Positions 12,806 through 25,103 of a DNA stretch of 64,000 nt are shown here, one piece after another. Under the pieces are notes generated by a model. That model saw only the letters and a program-made list of their open reading frames with translations. It searched no databases and was not told the origin of the DNA. The stretch's first letter is position 1; the number at the start of each line of letters is the position of its first letter. The position numbers and the translations under genes are program-made. The DNA is from Otis tarda (lineage: Eukaryota > Chordata > Aves > Otidiformes > Otididae): contig JAPMTP010000078.1 of the NCBI GenBank assembly GCA_026413225.1, positions 124,001-188,000 on the forward strand. The letters are read 5' to 3'.

Positions 12806-14517
12806 TTGCACCCACACCAAAAGTGCCAGCCACTCAAACCCTTGCTGCTCCTCAGCGGCCATTGGCAGCGCACCTACAGCAGTACAGACATTGGGGCTCC
12901 TGGCTTTCTCTCACGAACAGGGCTTAAACGTTTACACCCAGCTACACGTGGGCACCCACTGAAAAAAACCCCGAAAAATCACGAACGTCGAACCATTGAT
13001 CCCACACCAAAAGTGCCAGCCACTCAAGCTCTTGCTGCTCCTCAGCGGCCATTGGCAGTGCACCTACAGCACCACAGACATTTGGGCTCCGGGCTTTCCC
13101 TGACGAACAGGGCTTCGACGTTTACCACCAGCTGCACCAGGGCTCTCAATGAAAAGAAACCCAAAAAATCACGAACGTCGGACCACTGCACCCACACCAA
13201 AAGTGCCAGACACTCAAGCTCTTGCTACTCCTCAGAGGCCATTTTCAGTGCACCTACAGCAGCACAGACATTGGGCCTCCGGGCTTTCTCTGACGAGCAG
13301 GGCTTCGACGTTTACCACCATCTGCACCAGGGTGCCCCCTGAAAAAAAAACTCGAAAAATCACGAACGTCGGACCATTCCTCCCACACCAAAAGTGCCAG
13401 CCACTCAAGCTCTTGCTGCTCCTCAGCGGCCATTGGCAGCGCACCTACAGCACCACAGACATTGGGGCTCTGGGCTTTCCCTGACGAACAGGGCTTCGAC
13501 GTATACCACTAGCTGCACCAGGGCGCTCACTGAAAAAAAACCCCGAAAAATCACGAACGTCGGACCATTACTCCCACACCAAAATTGTCAGCCACTCAAG
13601 CTCTTGCTGCTCCTCAGCGGTCATTTGCAGTGCACCTACAGCACCACAGACACTGGGGCTCCGGGCTTTCCCTGACGAACAGGGCTTTGACGTTTACCAC
13701 CAGCTGCACGTGGGTGCTCCCTGAAAAAAACCCCGAAAAATCACGAACGTCGGACGATTGCTCCCACACCAAAAGTGCCAGCCACTCAAGCTCTTGCTGC
13801 TCCTCAGCGGACATTGGCAGTCCACCTACCGCACCAGGGACATTGGAGCTCAGACTTTCCCTGACGAACAGGGCTTCAACGTTTACCGCCAGCTGCACGT
13901 GGGCGCTCACTGAAAAAAAACCCCGAAAAATCACCAACGTCGGAAGATTGCTGCCACACCAAAAGTGCCAGCCACGCAAGCTCTTGCTGCTCCTCAGCGG
14001 CCATTGGCAGCGCACCTACAGCAGCACAGACACTCGGGCTCTGGGGTTTCCCTGACGAACAGGGCTTCCACGTTTACCACCAGCTGCACCTGGGCGCTTC
14101 CCGAAAAAAACCCAAAAAATCACGAACGTCGGACGATTGCTCCCACACCACAAGTGCCAGCCACTCAAGCTCTTGCTGCTCCTCAGCGGACATTGGCAGT
14201 CCACCTACCGCACCAGAGACATTGGGGCTCCGGGCTTTCCCTGACGAACAGAGCTTTGACATTTACAACCAGCTGCAACAGGGCGCCCCCTGAAAAAAAC
14301 CCCGAAAAATAACGAACGTCGGAAGATTGCTCCCACACCAAAAGTGCCAGCCACTCAATCTCTTGCTGCTCCTGGGCGGCCATTGGCAGCGCACCTACAG
14401 CAGCACAGACATTGGGGCTTCGGGCTTTCCCTGACGAACAGGGCTTGGACGTTTACCACCAGCTGCACCGGGAAGCCCCCTGAAAAAAAACCCTAAAAAA
14501 TCACGAACGTAGAATGA
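12806..14517 (+). repeat. 9-monomer higher-order unit (about 1,712 bp)
   Basis: A monomer with GTAGAATGATTGCACCC followed by one with CTGGCTTTCTCTCACGAAC starts near 12,795 and again near 14,507, a spacing of 1,712 bp (9 x 190.2). The same pair recurs near 37,741 and 39,452 (1,711 bp apart), and single occurrences lie near 49,168 and 52,593. Inside the unit the subtype order is only partly kept between copies, so exchange has continued since it formed. Confidence 0.75.
13231..13250 (+). repeat. Landmark monomer lacking the CCAAT core (first of nine)
   Basis: Here CAGCGGCCATTGGCAG is replaced by CAGAGGCCATTTTCAG, which removes the inverted CCAAT found in nearly all other monomers. The preceding hinge is also distinctive (TCTCAATGAAAAGAAACCC). 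The ATTTTCAG word occurs at about 13,241, 16,661, 18,377, 24,094 (with CAGGGGCC), 38,185, 42,177, 43,894, 49,614 and 52,088. Spacings are 3,420, 1,716, 5,717, 14,091, 3,992, 1,717, 5,720 and 2,474 bp; most are close to whole numbers of 190-191-bp monomers (18, 9, 30, 74, 21, 9, 30 and 13). Confidence 0.85.
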
Positions 14518-17500
14518 TTGCACCCACACCAAAAGTGCCAGCCACTCAAACCATTGCTGCTCCTCAGCGGCCATTGGCAGCGCACCTACAGCAGTACAGA
14601 CATTGGGGGTCCTGGCTTTCTCTCACGAACAGGGCTTAAACGTTTACCACCAGCTACACGTGGGCACCCACTGAAAAAAACCCCGAAGAATCACGGACGT
14701 CGAACCATTAATCCCACACCAAAAGTGCCAGCCACTCAAGCTCTTGCTGCTCCTCAGCGGCCATTGGAAGTCCACCTACAGCACCACAGACATTGGGGCT
14801 CCGGGCTTTCTCTGACGAACAGGGCTTCGACGTTTACCACCAGCTGCACCAGGGTGCCCACTGAAAAAAAAACTCGAAAAATCACGAACGTCGGACCATT
14901 GCTCCCACACCAAAAGTGCCAGCCACTCAAGCTCTTGCTGCTCCTCAGCGGCCATTGGCAGCGCACCTACAGCAGCACAGACACTGGGGCTCCGGGCTTT
15001 CCCTGACGAACAGAGCTTTGACATTTACAACCAGCTGCAACAGGGCGCCCCTGAAAAAAATCCCCGAAAAATAACGAACGTCGGAAGATTGCTCCCACAC
15101 CAAAAGTGCCAGCCACTCAAGCTCTTGCTGCTCCTCAGCGGCCATTGGCAGCGCACCTACAGCACCACAGACATTGGGGCTCTGGGCTTTCCCTGACGAA
15201 CAGGGCTTCGACGTATAACACCAGCTGCACCAGGGCGCTCACTGAAAAAAACCCCGAAAAATCACGAACGTCGGACGATTGCTCCCACACCAAAATTGTC
15301 AGCCACTCAAGCTCTTGCTGCTCCTCAGCGGTCATTTGCAGTGCACCTACAGCAGCACAGACATTGGGGCTCCGGGCTTTCCCTGACGAACAGGGCTTAG
15401 ACGTTTACCACCAGCTGCACTTGGGTGCTCCCTGAAAAAACCCCGTAAAATCAAGAACGTCGGACGATTGCTCCCACACCAAAAGTGCCAGCCACTCAAG
15501 CTCTTGCTGCTCCTCAGCGGCCATTGGCACTCCACGTACCGCACCAGAGACATTGAGGCTCCGGTCTTTCCCTGACGAACAGGGCTTCTACATTTACCAC
15601 CAGCTGCATGTGAGCGCTCCCTGAAAAATAACCCAAAAAAATCACCAACATCGGAAGATTGCTCCCACACCAAAAGTGCCAGCCACTCAAGCTCTTGCTG
15701 CTCCTCAGCGGCCATTGGCAGCGCACCTACAGCAGCACAGACATTGGGGCTCCGGCCTTTCCCTGAGGAGCAGGGCTTAGACGTTTACCACAAGCTACAC
15801 GTGGGCGTCCCCTGAAAAAAACCTGAAAAATCACGAACGTCGGACCATTGCTCCCACACCAAAAGTGCCAGCCACTCAAGCTCTTGCTGCTCCTTAGGTG
15901 CCATTGGAAGCGCACCTACCGCAGCACAGACATTGGGGCTCCAGGCTTTCCCTGACGAACAGGGCTTCGACGTTTACCACCAGCAGCACGTGGGCTCCCA
16001 CTGAAAAAAACCCCGAAAAATCACGAACGTCGGACTATTACTCCCACACCAAAAGTGCCAGCCACTCAAGCTCTTGCTGCTCCTCAGCGGTCATTTGCAG
16101 TGCACCTACAGCAGCACAGACACTGGGGCTCCGGGCTTTCCCTGACGAACAGGGCTTCGACGTTTACCACCTGCTACATGTGAGCGCTCCCTGAAAAATA
16201 AACCAAAAAAATCACCAACGTCGGAAGATTGCTCCCACACCAAAAGTGCCAGCCACTCAAGCTCTTGCTGCTCCTCAGCGGCCATTGGCAGCACACCTAC
16301 AGCAGCACAGACATTGGGGCTCCAGGCTTTCCCTGACGAACAGGGCTTCGACGTTTACCACCAGCTGCACGTGGGCGCCCCCTGAAAAAAAACCCCGAAA
16401 AATCACCGTCGTAAGATTGCTTCCACACCAAAAGTGCCAGCCACTCAAGCTCTTGCTGCTCCTCAGCGGACATTGGCAGCGCACCTATAACACCACAGAC
16501 ATTGGGGCTCCGGGCTTTCCCTGACGAACAGGGCTTAGACGTTTACACCAGCTGCACCAGGGCTCTCAATGAAAAGAAACCCAAAAAATCACGAACGTCG
16601 GACCACTGCACCCACACCAAAAGTGCCAGACACTCAAGCTCTTCCTACTCCTCAGAGGCCATTTTCAGTGCACCTACAGCAGCACAGACATTGGGGCTCC
16701 GGGCTTTCTCTGACGAACAGGGCTTCGACGTTTACCACCATCTGCACCAGGGTGCCCACTGAAAAAAAAACTCGAAAAATCACGAACGTCGGACCATTGC
16801 TCCCACACCAAAAGTGCCAGCCACTCAAGCTCTTGCTGCTCCTCAGCGGCCATTGGCAGCGCACCTACCGCACCACAGACATTGGGGCTCCGGGCTTTCC
16901 CTGACGAACAGAGCTTTGACATTTACAACCAGCTGCAACAGGGCGCCCCCTGAAAAAAATCCCCGAAAAATAACGAACGTCGGAAGATTGCTCCCACACC
17001 AAAAGTGCCAGCCACTCAAGCTCTTGCTGCTCCTCAGCGGCCATTGGCAGCGCACCTACAGCACCACAGACATTGGGGCTCTGGGCTTTCCCTGACGAAC
17101 AGGGCTTCGACGTATAACACCAGCTGCACCAGGGCGCTCACTGAAAAAAAACCCCGAAAAATCACGAACGTCGGACGATTGCTCCCACACCAATAGTGCC
17201 AGCCACTCAAGCTCTTGCTGCTCCTCAGCGGCCATTGGCAGCGCACCTACAGCAGCACAGACATTGGGGCTCCGGGCTTTCCCTGACGAACAGGGCTTCG
17301 ACGTTTACCACCAGCTGTATGTGGGTGCCCACTGAAAAAAAAACTCGAAAAATCACGAACGTCGGACCGTTGCTCCCACACCGAAAGTGCCAGCCACTCA
17401 AGCTCTTGCTGCTCCTCAGCGGCCATTGGCAGTGCACCTACAGCAGCACAGACATTGGGGCTCCGGGCTTTCCCTGAGGAGCAGGGCTTCGAAGTTTACC

Positions 17501-18529
17501 ACCAGCTGCACTTGATCGCTCCCTGATAAAAAACCCAAAAAATCACGAACATCGGACGATTGCTCCCACACCAAAAGTGACAGCCACTCAAGCTCTGGCT
17601 GCTCCTCAGCGGCCACTGGCAGTCCACCTACCGCACCAGAGACATTGGGGCTCCTGGCTTTCTCTGACGAACAGGGTTTCGACGTATACCACCAGCTGCA
17701 CGTGGGCACCCACTGAATAAAACCCCGAAAAATCACGAACGTAGAACCATTGATCCCACACCAAAAGGGCCAGCCACTCAAGCTCTTGCTGCTCCTCAGC
17801 GGTCATTGGAAGTGCACCTACAGCAGCACAGACATTGGGTCTCCGGGATTTCTCTGACGAACAGGGCTTAGACGTTTACCACCAGATCCACGTGGGCTCT
17901 CCCTGAAAAAAAACCACAAAAAATTACTAACGTCGGACGATTGCTCCCACACCAGAAGTGCCAGCCACTCAAGCTCTTGCTGCTACTCAGCAGCCATTGG
18001 CAGTCCATGTACCGCACCAGAGAAATTGGGGCTCCGGGCTTTCCCTGACGAACAGGGCTTCGAAGTTTACCACCAGCTGCACGTGGGCGCCCCTTGAAAA
18101 TGAACCCCAAAAAATCACGAATGTCGGACGATTATCCCCACACCAAAAGTACCAGCCACTCAAACCCTTGCTGCTCCTCAGCGGCCATTAGCAGTGCACC
18201 TACAGCAGCACAGACATTGGGGCTCCGGGCTTTCCCTGACGAACAGGGCTTCGACGTTTACCACCAGCTGCACCAGGACTCTCATTGAAAAGAAACCCAA
18301 AAAATCACGAAGGTCGGACCACTGCACCCACACCAAAAGTGCCAGACACTCAAGCTCTTGCTACTCCTCAGAGGCCATTTTCAGTGCACCTACAGCAGCA
18401 CAGACATTGGGGCTCCGGGCTTTCTCTGACGAACAGGGCTTCGACGTTTACCACCATCTGCACCAGGGTGCCCACTGAAAAAAAAACTCGAAAAATCACG
18501 AACGTCGGACCATTGCTCCCACACCAAAA

Positions 18530-20241
18530 GTGCCAGCCACTCAAGCTCTTGCTGCTCCTCAGCGGCCATTGGCAGCGCACCTACAGCAGCACAGACATTG
18601 GGGCTCCGGGCTTTCCCTGACGAACAGAGCTTTGACATTTACAACCAGCTGCAACAGGGCGCCCCCTGAAAAAAATCCCCGAAAAATAACGAACGTCGGA
18701 AGATTGCTCCCACACCAAAAGTGCCAGCCACTCAAGCTCTTGCTGCTCCTCAGCGGCCATTGGCAGCGCACCTACAGCACCACAGACATTGGGGCTCTGG
18801 GCTTTCCCTGACGAACAGGGCTTCGACGTATAACACCAGCTGCACCAGGGCGCTCACTGAAAAAAAACCCCGAAAAATCACGAACGTCGGACGATTGCTC
18901 CCACACCAAAATTGTCAGCCACTCAAGCTCTTGCTGCTCCTCTGCGGTCATTTGCAGTGCACCTACAGCAGCACAGACATTGGGGCTCCGGGCTTTCCCT
19001 GACGAACAGGGCTTAGACGTTTACCACCAGCTGCACTTGGGTTCTCCCTGAAAAAAACCCCGTAAAATCACGAACGTCGGACGATTGCTCCCACACCAAA
19101 AGTGCCAGCCACTCAAGCTCTTGCTGCTCCTCAGCGGCCATTGGCAGTCCACGTACCGCACCAGAGACATTGAGGCTCCGGTCTTTCCCTGACGAACAGG
19201 GCTTCTACATTTACCACCAGCTGCATGTGAGCGCTCCCTGAAAAATAACCCAAAAAAATCACCAACTTCGGAAGATTGCTCCCACACCAAAAGTGCCAGC
19301 CACTCAAGCTCTTGCTGCTCCTCAGCGGCCATTGGCAGCGCACCTACAGCAGCACAGACATTGGGGCTCCGGCCTTTCCCTGAGGAGCAGGGCTTAGACG
19401 TTTACCACCAGCTGCACGTGGGCGTCCCCTGAAAAAAACCTGAAAAATCACGAACGTCGGACCATTGCTCCCACACCAAAAGTGCCAGCCACTCAAGCTC
19501 TTGCTGCTCCTTAGGTGCCATTGGAAGCGCACCTACTGCAGCACAGACATTGGGGCTCCAGGCTTTCCCTGACGAACAGGGCTTCGACGTTTACCACCAG
19601 CTGCACGTGGGCTCCCACTGAAAAAAACCCCGAAAAATCACGAACGTCGGCCTATTACTCCCACACCAAAAGTGCCAGCCACTCAAGCTCTTGCTGCTCC
19701 TCAGCGGTCATTTGCAGTGCACCTACAGCAGCACAGACACTGGGGCTCCGGGCTTTCCCTGACGAACAGGGCTTCTACATTTACCACCTGCTACATGTGA
19801 GCGCTCCCTGAAAAATAAACCAAAAAAATCACCAACGTCGGAAGATTGCTCCCACACCAAAAGTGCCAGCCACTCAAGCTCTTGCTGCTCCTCAGCGGCC
19901 ATTGGCAGCACACCTACAGCAGCACAGACATTGGGGCTCCAGGCTTTCCCTGACGAACAGGGCTTCGACGTTTACCACCAGCTGCACGTGGGCGCCCCCT
20001 GAAAAAAAACCCCGAAAAATCACCGTCGGAAGATTGCTTCCACACCAAAAGTGCCAGCCACTCAAGCTCTTGCTGCTCCTCAGCGGACATTGGCAGCGCA
20101 CCTATAACACCACAGACATTGGGGCTCCGGGCTTTCCCTGACGAACAGGGCTTCGACGTTTACCACCATCTGCACCAGGGTGCCCACTGAAAAAAAAACT
20201 CGAAAAATCACGAACGTCGGACCATTGCTCCCACACCAAAA
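18530..20241 (+). repeat. 9-monomer higher-order unit, left copy of a tandem pair
   Basis: This 1,712-bp block is followed immediately by a near-identical copy. It opens with the subtype having GAACAGAGCTTTGACATTTAC and CAGCTGCAACAGGG, then GACGTATAACACCAGC, then CTCTGCGGTCATTTGCAGTG, and ends with the short-spacer subtype AATCACCGTCGGAAG (4 bp lost at the ACGAACGTC box). All landmarks recur 1,712-1,713 bp later. Confidence 0.88.
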
Positions 20242-21850
20242 GTGCCAGCCACTCAAGCTCTTGCTGCTCCTCAGCGGCCATTGGCAGCGCACCTACAGCA
20301 CCACAGACATTGGGGCTCCGGGCTTTCCCTGACGAACAGAGCTTTGACATTTACAACCAGCTGCAACAGGGCGCCCCCTGAAAAAAATCCCCGAAAAATA
20401 ACGAACGTCGGAAGATTGCTCCCACACCAAAAGTGCCAGCCACTCAAGCTCTTGCTGCTCCTCAGCGGCCATTGGCAGCGCACCTACAGCACCACAGACA
20501 TTGGGGCTCTGGGCTTTCCCTGACGAACAGGGCTTCGACGTATAACACCAGCTGCACCAGGGCGCTCACTGAAAAAAAACCCCGAAAAATCACGAACGTC
20601 GGACGATTGCTCCCACACCAAAATTGTCAGCCACTCAAGCTCTTGCTGCTCCTCTGCGGTCATTTGCAGTGCACCTACAGCAGCACAGACATTGGGGCTC
20701 CGGGCTTTCCCTGACGAACAGGGCTTAGACGTTTACCACCAGCTGCACTTGGGTTCTCCCTGAAAAAAACCCCGTAAAATCAAGAACGTCGGACGATTGC
20801 TCCCACACCAAAAGTGCCAGCCACTCAAGCTCTTGCTGCTCCTCAGCGGCCATTGGCAGTCCACGTACCGCACCAGAGACATTGAGGCTCCGGTCTTTCC
20901 CTGACGAACAGGGCTTCTACATTTACCACCAGCTGCATGTGAGCGCTCCCTGAAAAATAACCCAAAAAAATCACCAACTTCGGAAGATTGCTCCCACACG
21001 AAAAGTGCCAGCCACTCAAGCTCTTGCTGCTCCTCAGCGGCCATTGGCAGCGCACCTACAGCAGCACAGACATTGGGGCTCCGGCCTTTCCCTGAGGAGC
21101 AGGGCTTAGACGTTTACCACCAGCTGCACGTGGGCGTCCCCTGAAAAAAACCTGAAAAATCACGAACGTCGGACCATTGCTCCCACACCAAAAGTGCCAG
21201 CCACTCAAGCTCTTGCTGCTCCTTAGGTGCCATTGGAAGCGCACCTACTGCAGCACAGACATTGGGGCTCCAGGCTTTCCCTGACGAACAGGGCTTCGAC
21301 GTTTACCACCAGCTGCACGTGGGCTCCCACTGAAAAAAAACCCCGAAAAATCACGAACGTCGGCCTATTACTCCCACACCAAAAGTGCCAGCCACTCAAG
21401 CTCTTGCTGCTCCTCAGCGGTCATTTGCAGTGCACCTACAGCAGCACAGACACTGGGGCTCCGGGCTTTCCCTGACGAACAGGGCTTCTACATTTACCAC
21501 CTGCTACATGTGAGCGCTCCCTGAAAAATAAACCAAAAAAATCACCAACGTCGGAAGATTGCTCCCACACCAAAAGTGCCAGCCACTCAAGCTCTTGCTG
21601 CTCCTCAGCGGCCATTGGCAGCACACCTACAGCAGCACAGACATTGGGGCTCCAGGCTTTCCCTGACGAACAGGGCTTCGACGTTTACCACCAGCTGCAC
21701 GTGGGCGCCCCCTGAAAAAAAACCCCGAAAAATCACCGTCGGAAGATTGCTTCCACACCAAAAGTGCCAGCCACTCAAGCTCTTGCTGCTCCTCAGCGGC
21801 CATTGGCAGCGCACCTATAACACCACAGACATTGGGGCTCCGGGCTTTCC
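20242..21850 (+). repeat. 9-monomer higher-order unit, right copy of a tandem pair
   Basis: It matches 18,530 onward at an offset of 1,712-1,713 until about 21,850. There the following monomer changes to a subtype with CACCTGGGCGCCCCCTGAAAT, also seen near 47,790. Small differences include ACACGAAAAG for ACACCAAAAG near 20,998 and ATCAAGAACG for ATCACGAACG near 20,780. Confidence 0.88.
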
Positions 21851-22663
21851 CTGATGAACAGGGCTTCGACGTTTACCACCAGCTGCACCTGGGCGCCCCC
21901 TGAAATAAAAACCAGAAAAATCACAAACGTCGGACTATTTCTCCCACACCAAAAGTGCCAGCCACTCAAGCTCTTGCTGCTCCTCAGCGGCCATTGGCAG
22001 TGCACCTACAGGACCACAGACATTGGGGACCAGGCTATTCCTGATGAACAGGGCTTCGATGTTTACCACCAGCTACACGTAGGCGCTCCCTTAATAAAAA
22101 ACCCCGAAGAATCACGAACGTCGGACGATTGCTCCCACACCAAAAGTGCCAGCCACTCAAGCTCTTGCTGCTCCTCAGCGGCCATTGGCAGTTTAAGTAC
22201 AGCAGCACAGACATTGGGGCTCCGGGATTTCCCTGACGAACAGGGCTTCAAAGTTTACCACCAGCTGCACCGGGCCGCCCCCTGAAAAAAACCCCAAAAA
22301 AATACGAACGTTGGACGATTGCTCCCACACCAAAAGTGCCAGCCACTCAAGCTCTTGCTGCTCCTCAGCGGCCATTGGCAGCGCACCTACAGCAGCACAG
22401 ACATTGGGGCTCCGGGCTTTCCCTGACGAACAGGGCTTCGACGTTTACCACCAGCTGCAGGTGGACCGCCCCTGATAAAAAACCCCGAAAAATCACGAAC
22501 GTCGGACCATTGCTCCCACACCAAAAGAGCCAGTCACTCAAGCTCTTGCTGCTCCTCAGCGGTCATTGGCAGTGCACCTACAGCAGCACAGACATTGGGG
22601 CTCTGGGCTTTCCCTGACGAACAGGGCTTCGACGTTTACCACCAGCTGCACCAGGGCGCCCCG

Positions 22664-22678
22664 AAAAAAAAAAAAAAA
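22664..22678 (+). repeat. Longest A-tract of the array (15 A)
   Basis: The hinge A-tract, normally 6-9 A, is 15 A here. The equivalent monomers at about 45,712 and 48,570 have 7 and 10 A, so the tract changes length between otherwise matched copies and accounts for much of the 189-198-bp spread of monomer lengths. Confidence 0.85.
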
Positions 22679-23148
22679 CCCTGAAAAATGACGAACGTCG
22701 GACGATTGCTCCCACACCAAAAGTGCCAGCCACTCAAGCTCTTGCTGCTCCTCAGCGGCCATTGGCAGCGCACCTACAGCCCCACAGACATTGGGGCTCC
22801 GGGCTTTGCCTGACGAACAGGGCTTCGACGTTTACCAACAGCTGCATGTGGGCGCCCACTTGAAAAAAAAACCCAAAAGATCACGAACGTCGGACGATTG
22901 CTCCCACACCAAAAGTGCCAGCCACTCAAGCTCTTGCTGCTCCTCAGCGGCCATTGGCAGTCCATGTACCGCACCAGAGAAATTGGGGCTCCGGGCTTTC
23001 CCTGATGAACAGGGCTTCGATGTTTACCACCAGCTGCACGTGGGCGCTCACTCAAAAAAAAAAACAAAAAATCACGAACGTCGGACGATTGCACCCACAC
23101 CAAAAGTGCCAGCCACTCAAGCTCTTGCTGCTCCTCAGCGGCCATTGG

Positions 23149-25103
23149 CAGCGCACCTACAGCAGCACAGACATTGGGGCTCCGGGCTTTCCCTGACGAA
23201 CAGGGCTTCGACGTTTACCACCAGGTACACGTGGGCGCCCACTGAAAACACCCGAAAAATCACGAACGTCGGACGATTGCTCCCACACCAAAAGTGCCAG
23301 CCACTCAAACCCTTGCTGCTCCTCAGCGGCCATTGGCAGCGCACCTACAGCAGCACAGACATTGGGGCTCCGGGCTTTCCTTGACAAACAGGGCTTCGAC
23401 ATTTACCACCAGCTGCACCATGGCGCCCCCTGAAAAATAAGCCCGGAAAATCACGAACGTCGGACCATTGCTCCCACACCAGAAGTTCCAGCCACTGAAG
23501 CTCTTGCTGCTCCTCAGCGGCCATTGGCAGCGCACCTACAGCAGCACAGACATTGGGGCTCCGGGCTTTCCCTGACGAACAGGGCTTCGAATTTTACCAC
23601 CACCTACACGTGGGTGCCCACTGAAAAAAACCCAAAAAAATCATGAACATCGGACGATTGCTCCCACACCAAAAGTGCCAGCCACTCAAGCTCTTGCTGC
23701 TCCTCAGCGGCCATTGGCAGTGCACCTACAGCAGCACAGACATTGGGGCTCCAGGCTTTCCCTGACGAACAGGGCTTCGACGTTTACCACCAGCTGCACA
23801 AGGGCCCCCCCTGAAAAAAAACCCAGAAAAATAACGAACATTGGACGATTGCTCACACACCAAAAGTGCCAGCCACTCAAACCCTTGCTGCTCCTCAGCG
23901 GCCATTGGCAGTCCACCTACAGCACCACAAACACTGGGGCTCCAGGCTTTCCATAACGAACAGGGCTTCCACGTTTACCACTATCTGCACGTGGCCGCCC
24001 AATGAAAAGAAACCCAAAAAATCACGAACGTCGGACCACTGCACCCACTCTAACAGCGCCAGACACTCGAGCTCTTGCTACTCCTCAGGGGCCATTTTCA
24101 GTGCACCTACAGCAGCACAGACATTGCGGCTCCGGGCTTTCTCTGACGAACAGGGCTTTGACATTTACCACCAGCTGCACGGTGGCGCCCCCTGAAAAAA
24201 AACCCCGAAAAATAACGAACGTCGAACCATTGCTCTCACACCAAAAGTGCCAGCCACTCAAGTTCTTGCTGCTCCTCAGCGGCCATTCGCAGCGCACCTA
24301 CAGCACCACAGACATTGGGGCTCCGGGCTTTCCCTGACGAACAGGGCTTCGACGTTTACCACCAGCTACACGTGGGCGTCCACTGAAAACACCCCGAAAA
24401 ATCACGAACGTCGGACCATTGCTCCCACACCAAAATTGCCAGCCACTCAAGCTCTTGCTGCTCCTCAGCGGCCATTGGCAGCGCACCTACAGCACCACAG
24501 ACATTGGGGCTCCGGGCTTTCCTTGACGAACAGGGCTTCGACATTTACCACCAGCTGCACGGTGGCGCCCCCTGAAAAAAAACCCCGAAAAATAACGAAC
24601 GTCGGACCATTGCTCTCACACCAAAAGTGCCAGCCACTCAAGTTCTTGCTGCTCCTCAGCGGCCATTGGAAGCGCACCTACAGCAGCACAGACACTGGGG
24701 CTCTGGGCTTTCCCTGACGAATAGGGCTTCGACGTTTACCACGAGCTGCATGTGGGCGCTCCCTGAAAAAAAAACCCAAAAAATCACGAACGTCGGAAGA
24801 TTGCTCCCACACCAAAAGTGCCAGCCACGCAAGTTCTTGCTGCTCCTCAGCGGCCATTGGCAGCGCACCTGCAGCACCACAGATATTGGAGCTCCGGGCT
24901 TTCTCTGACGAACAGGGCTTCGATGTTTACCACCAGTTGCAACAGCGCGCTGAATGAAAAAAACCCCGAAAAATCACGAACGTCGGACCATTGCTCCGAC
25001 ACCAAAAGGGCCAGACACTCAAGCTCTTGCTGCTCCTCAGCGGCCATTGGCAGTGCACCTACAGCAGCACAGACATTGGGGCTCCGGGCTTTCTCTGACG
25101 AAA
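23149..25103 (+). repeat. Satellite block without a close partner in the window
   Basis: About ten forward class A monomers separate the two 25-kb-scale copies. Distinctive forms include CACCATGGCGCCCCC, GCACGGTGGCGCCCCC (twice, near 24,175 and 24,556), CCACTGAAAACACCCCG and CACTCAAGTTCTTGCTGC. Ordered subtype matching to the rest of the window fails here apart from a landmark CCAAT-less monomer at 24,094. No gene is present. Confidence 0.7.

Larger units (their letters stand above)
140..23148 (+). repeat. 25-kb-scale duplicated segment, left copy
   Basis: Ordered subtypes here reappear at about 25,104-49,047. The offset is 24,964 at the left, 24,960-24,962 around the first LTR, about 24,946 at 12,806-14,518, 25,517 at 17,958-18,530, 25,331 at 19,863, and 25,902-25,906 at 21,854-22,915. 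Steps in offset are multiples of a monomer, as expected if whole monomers were gained or lost by exchange after duplication. The left copy carries two LTRs and the right copy one. Confidence 0.8.
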
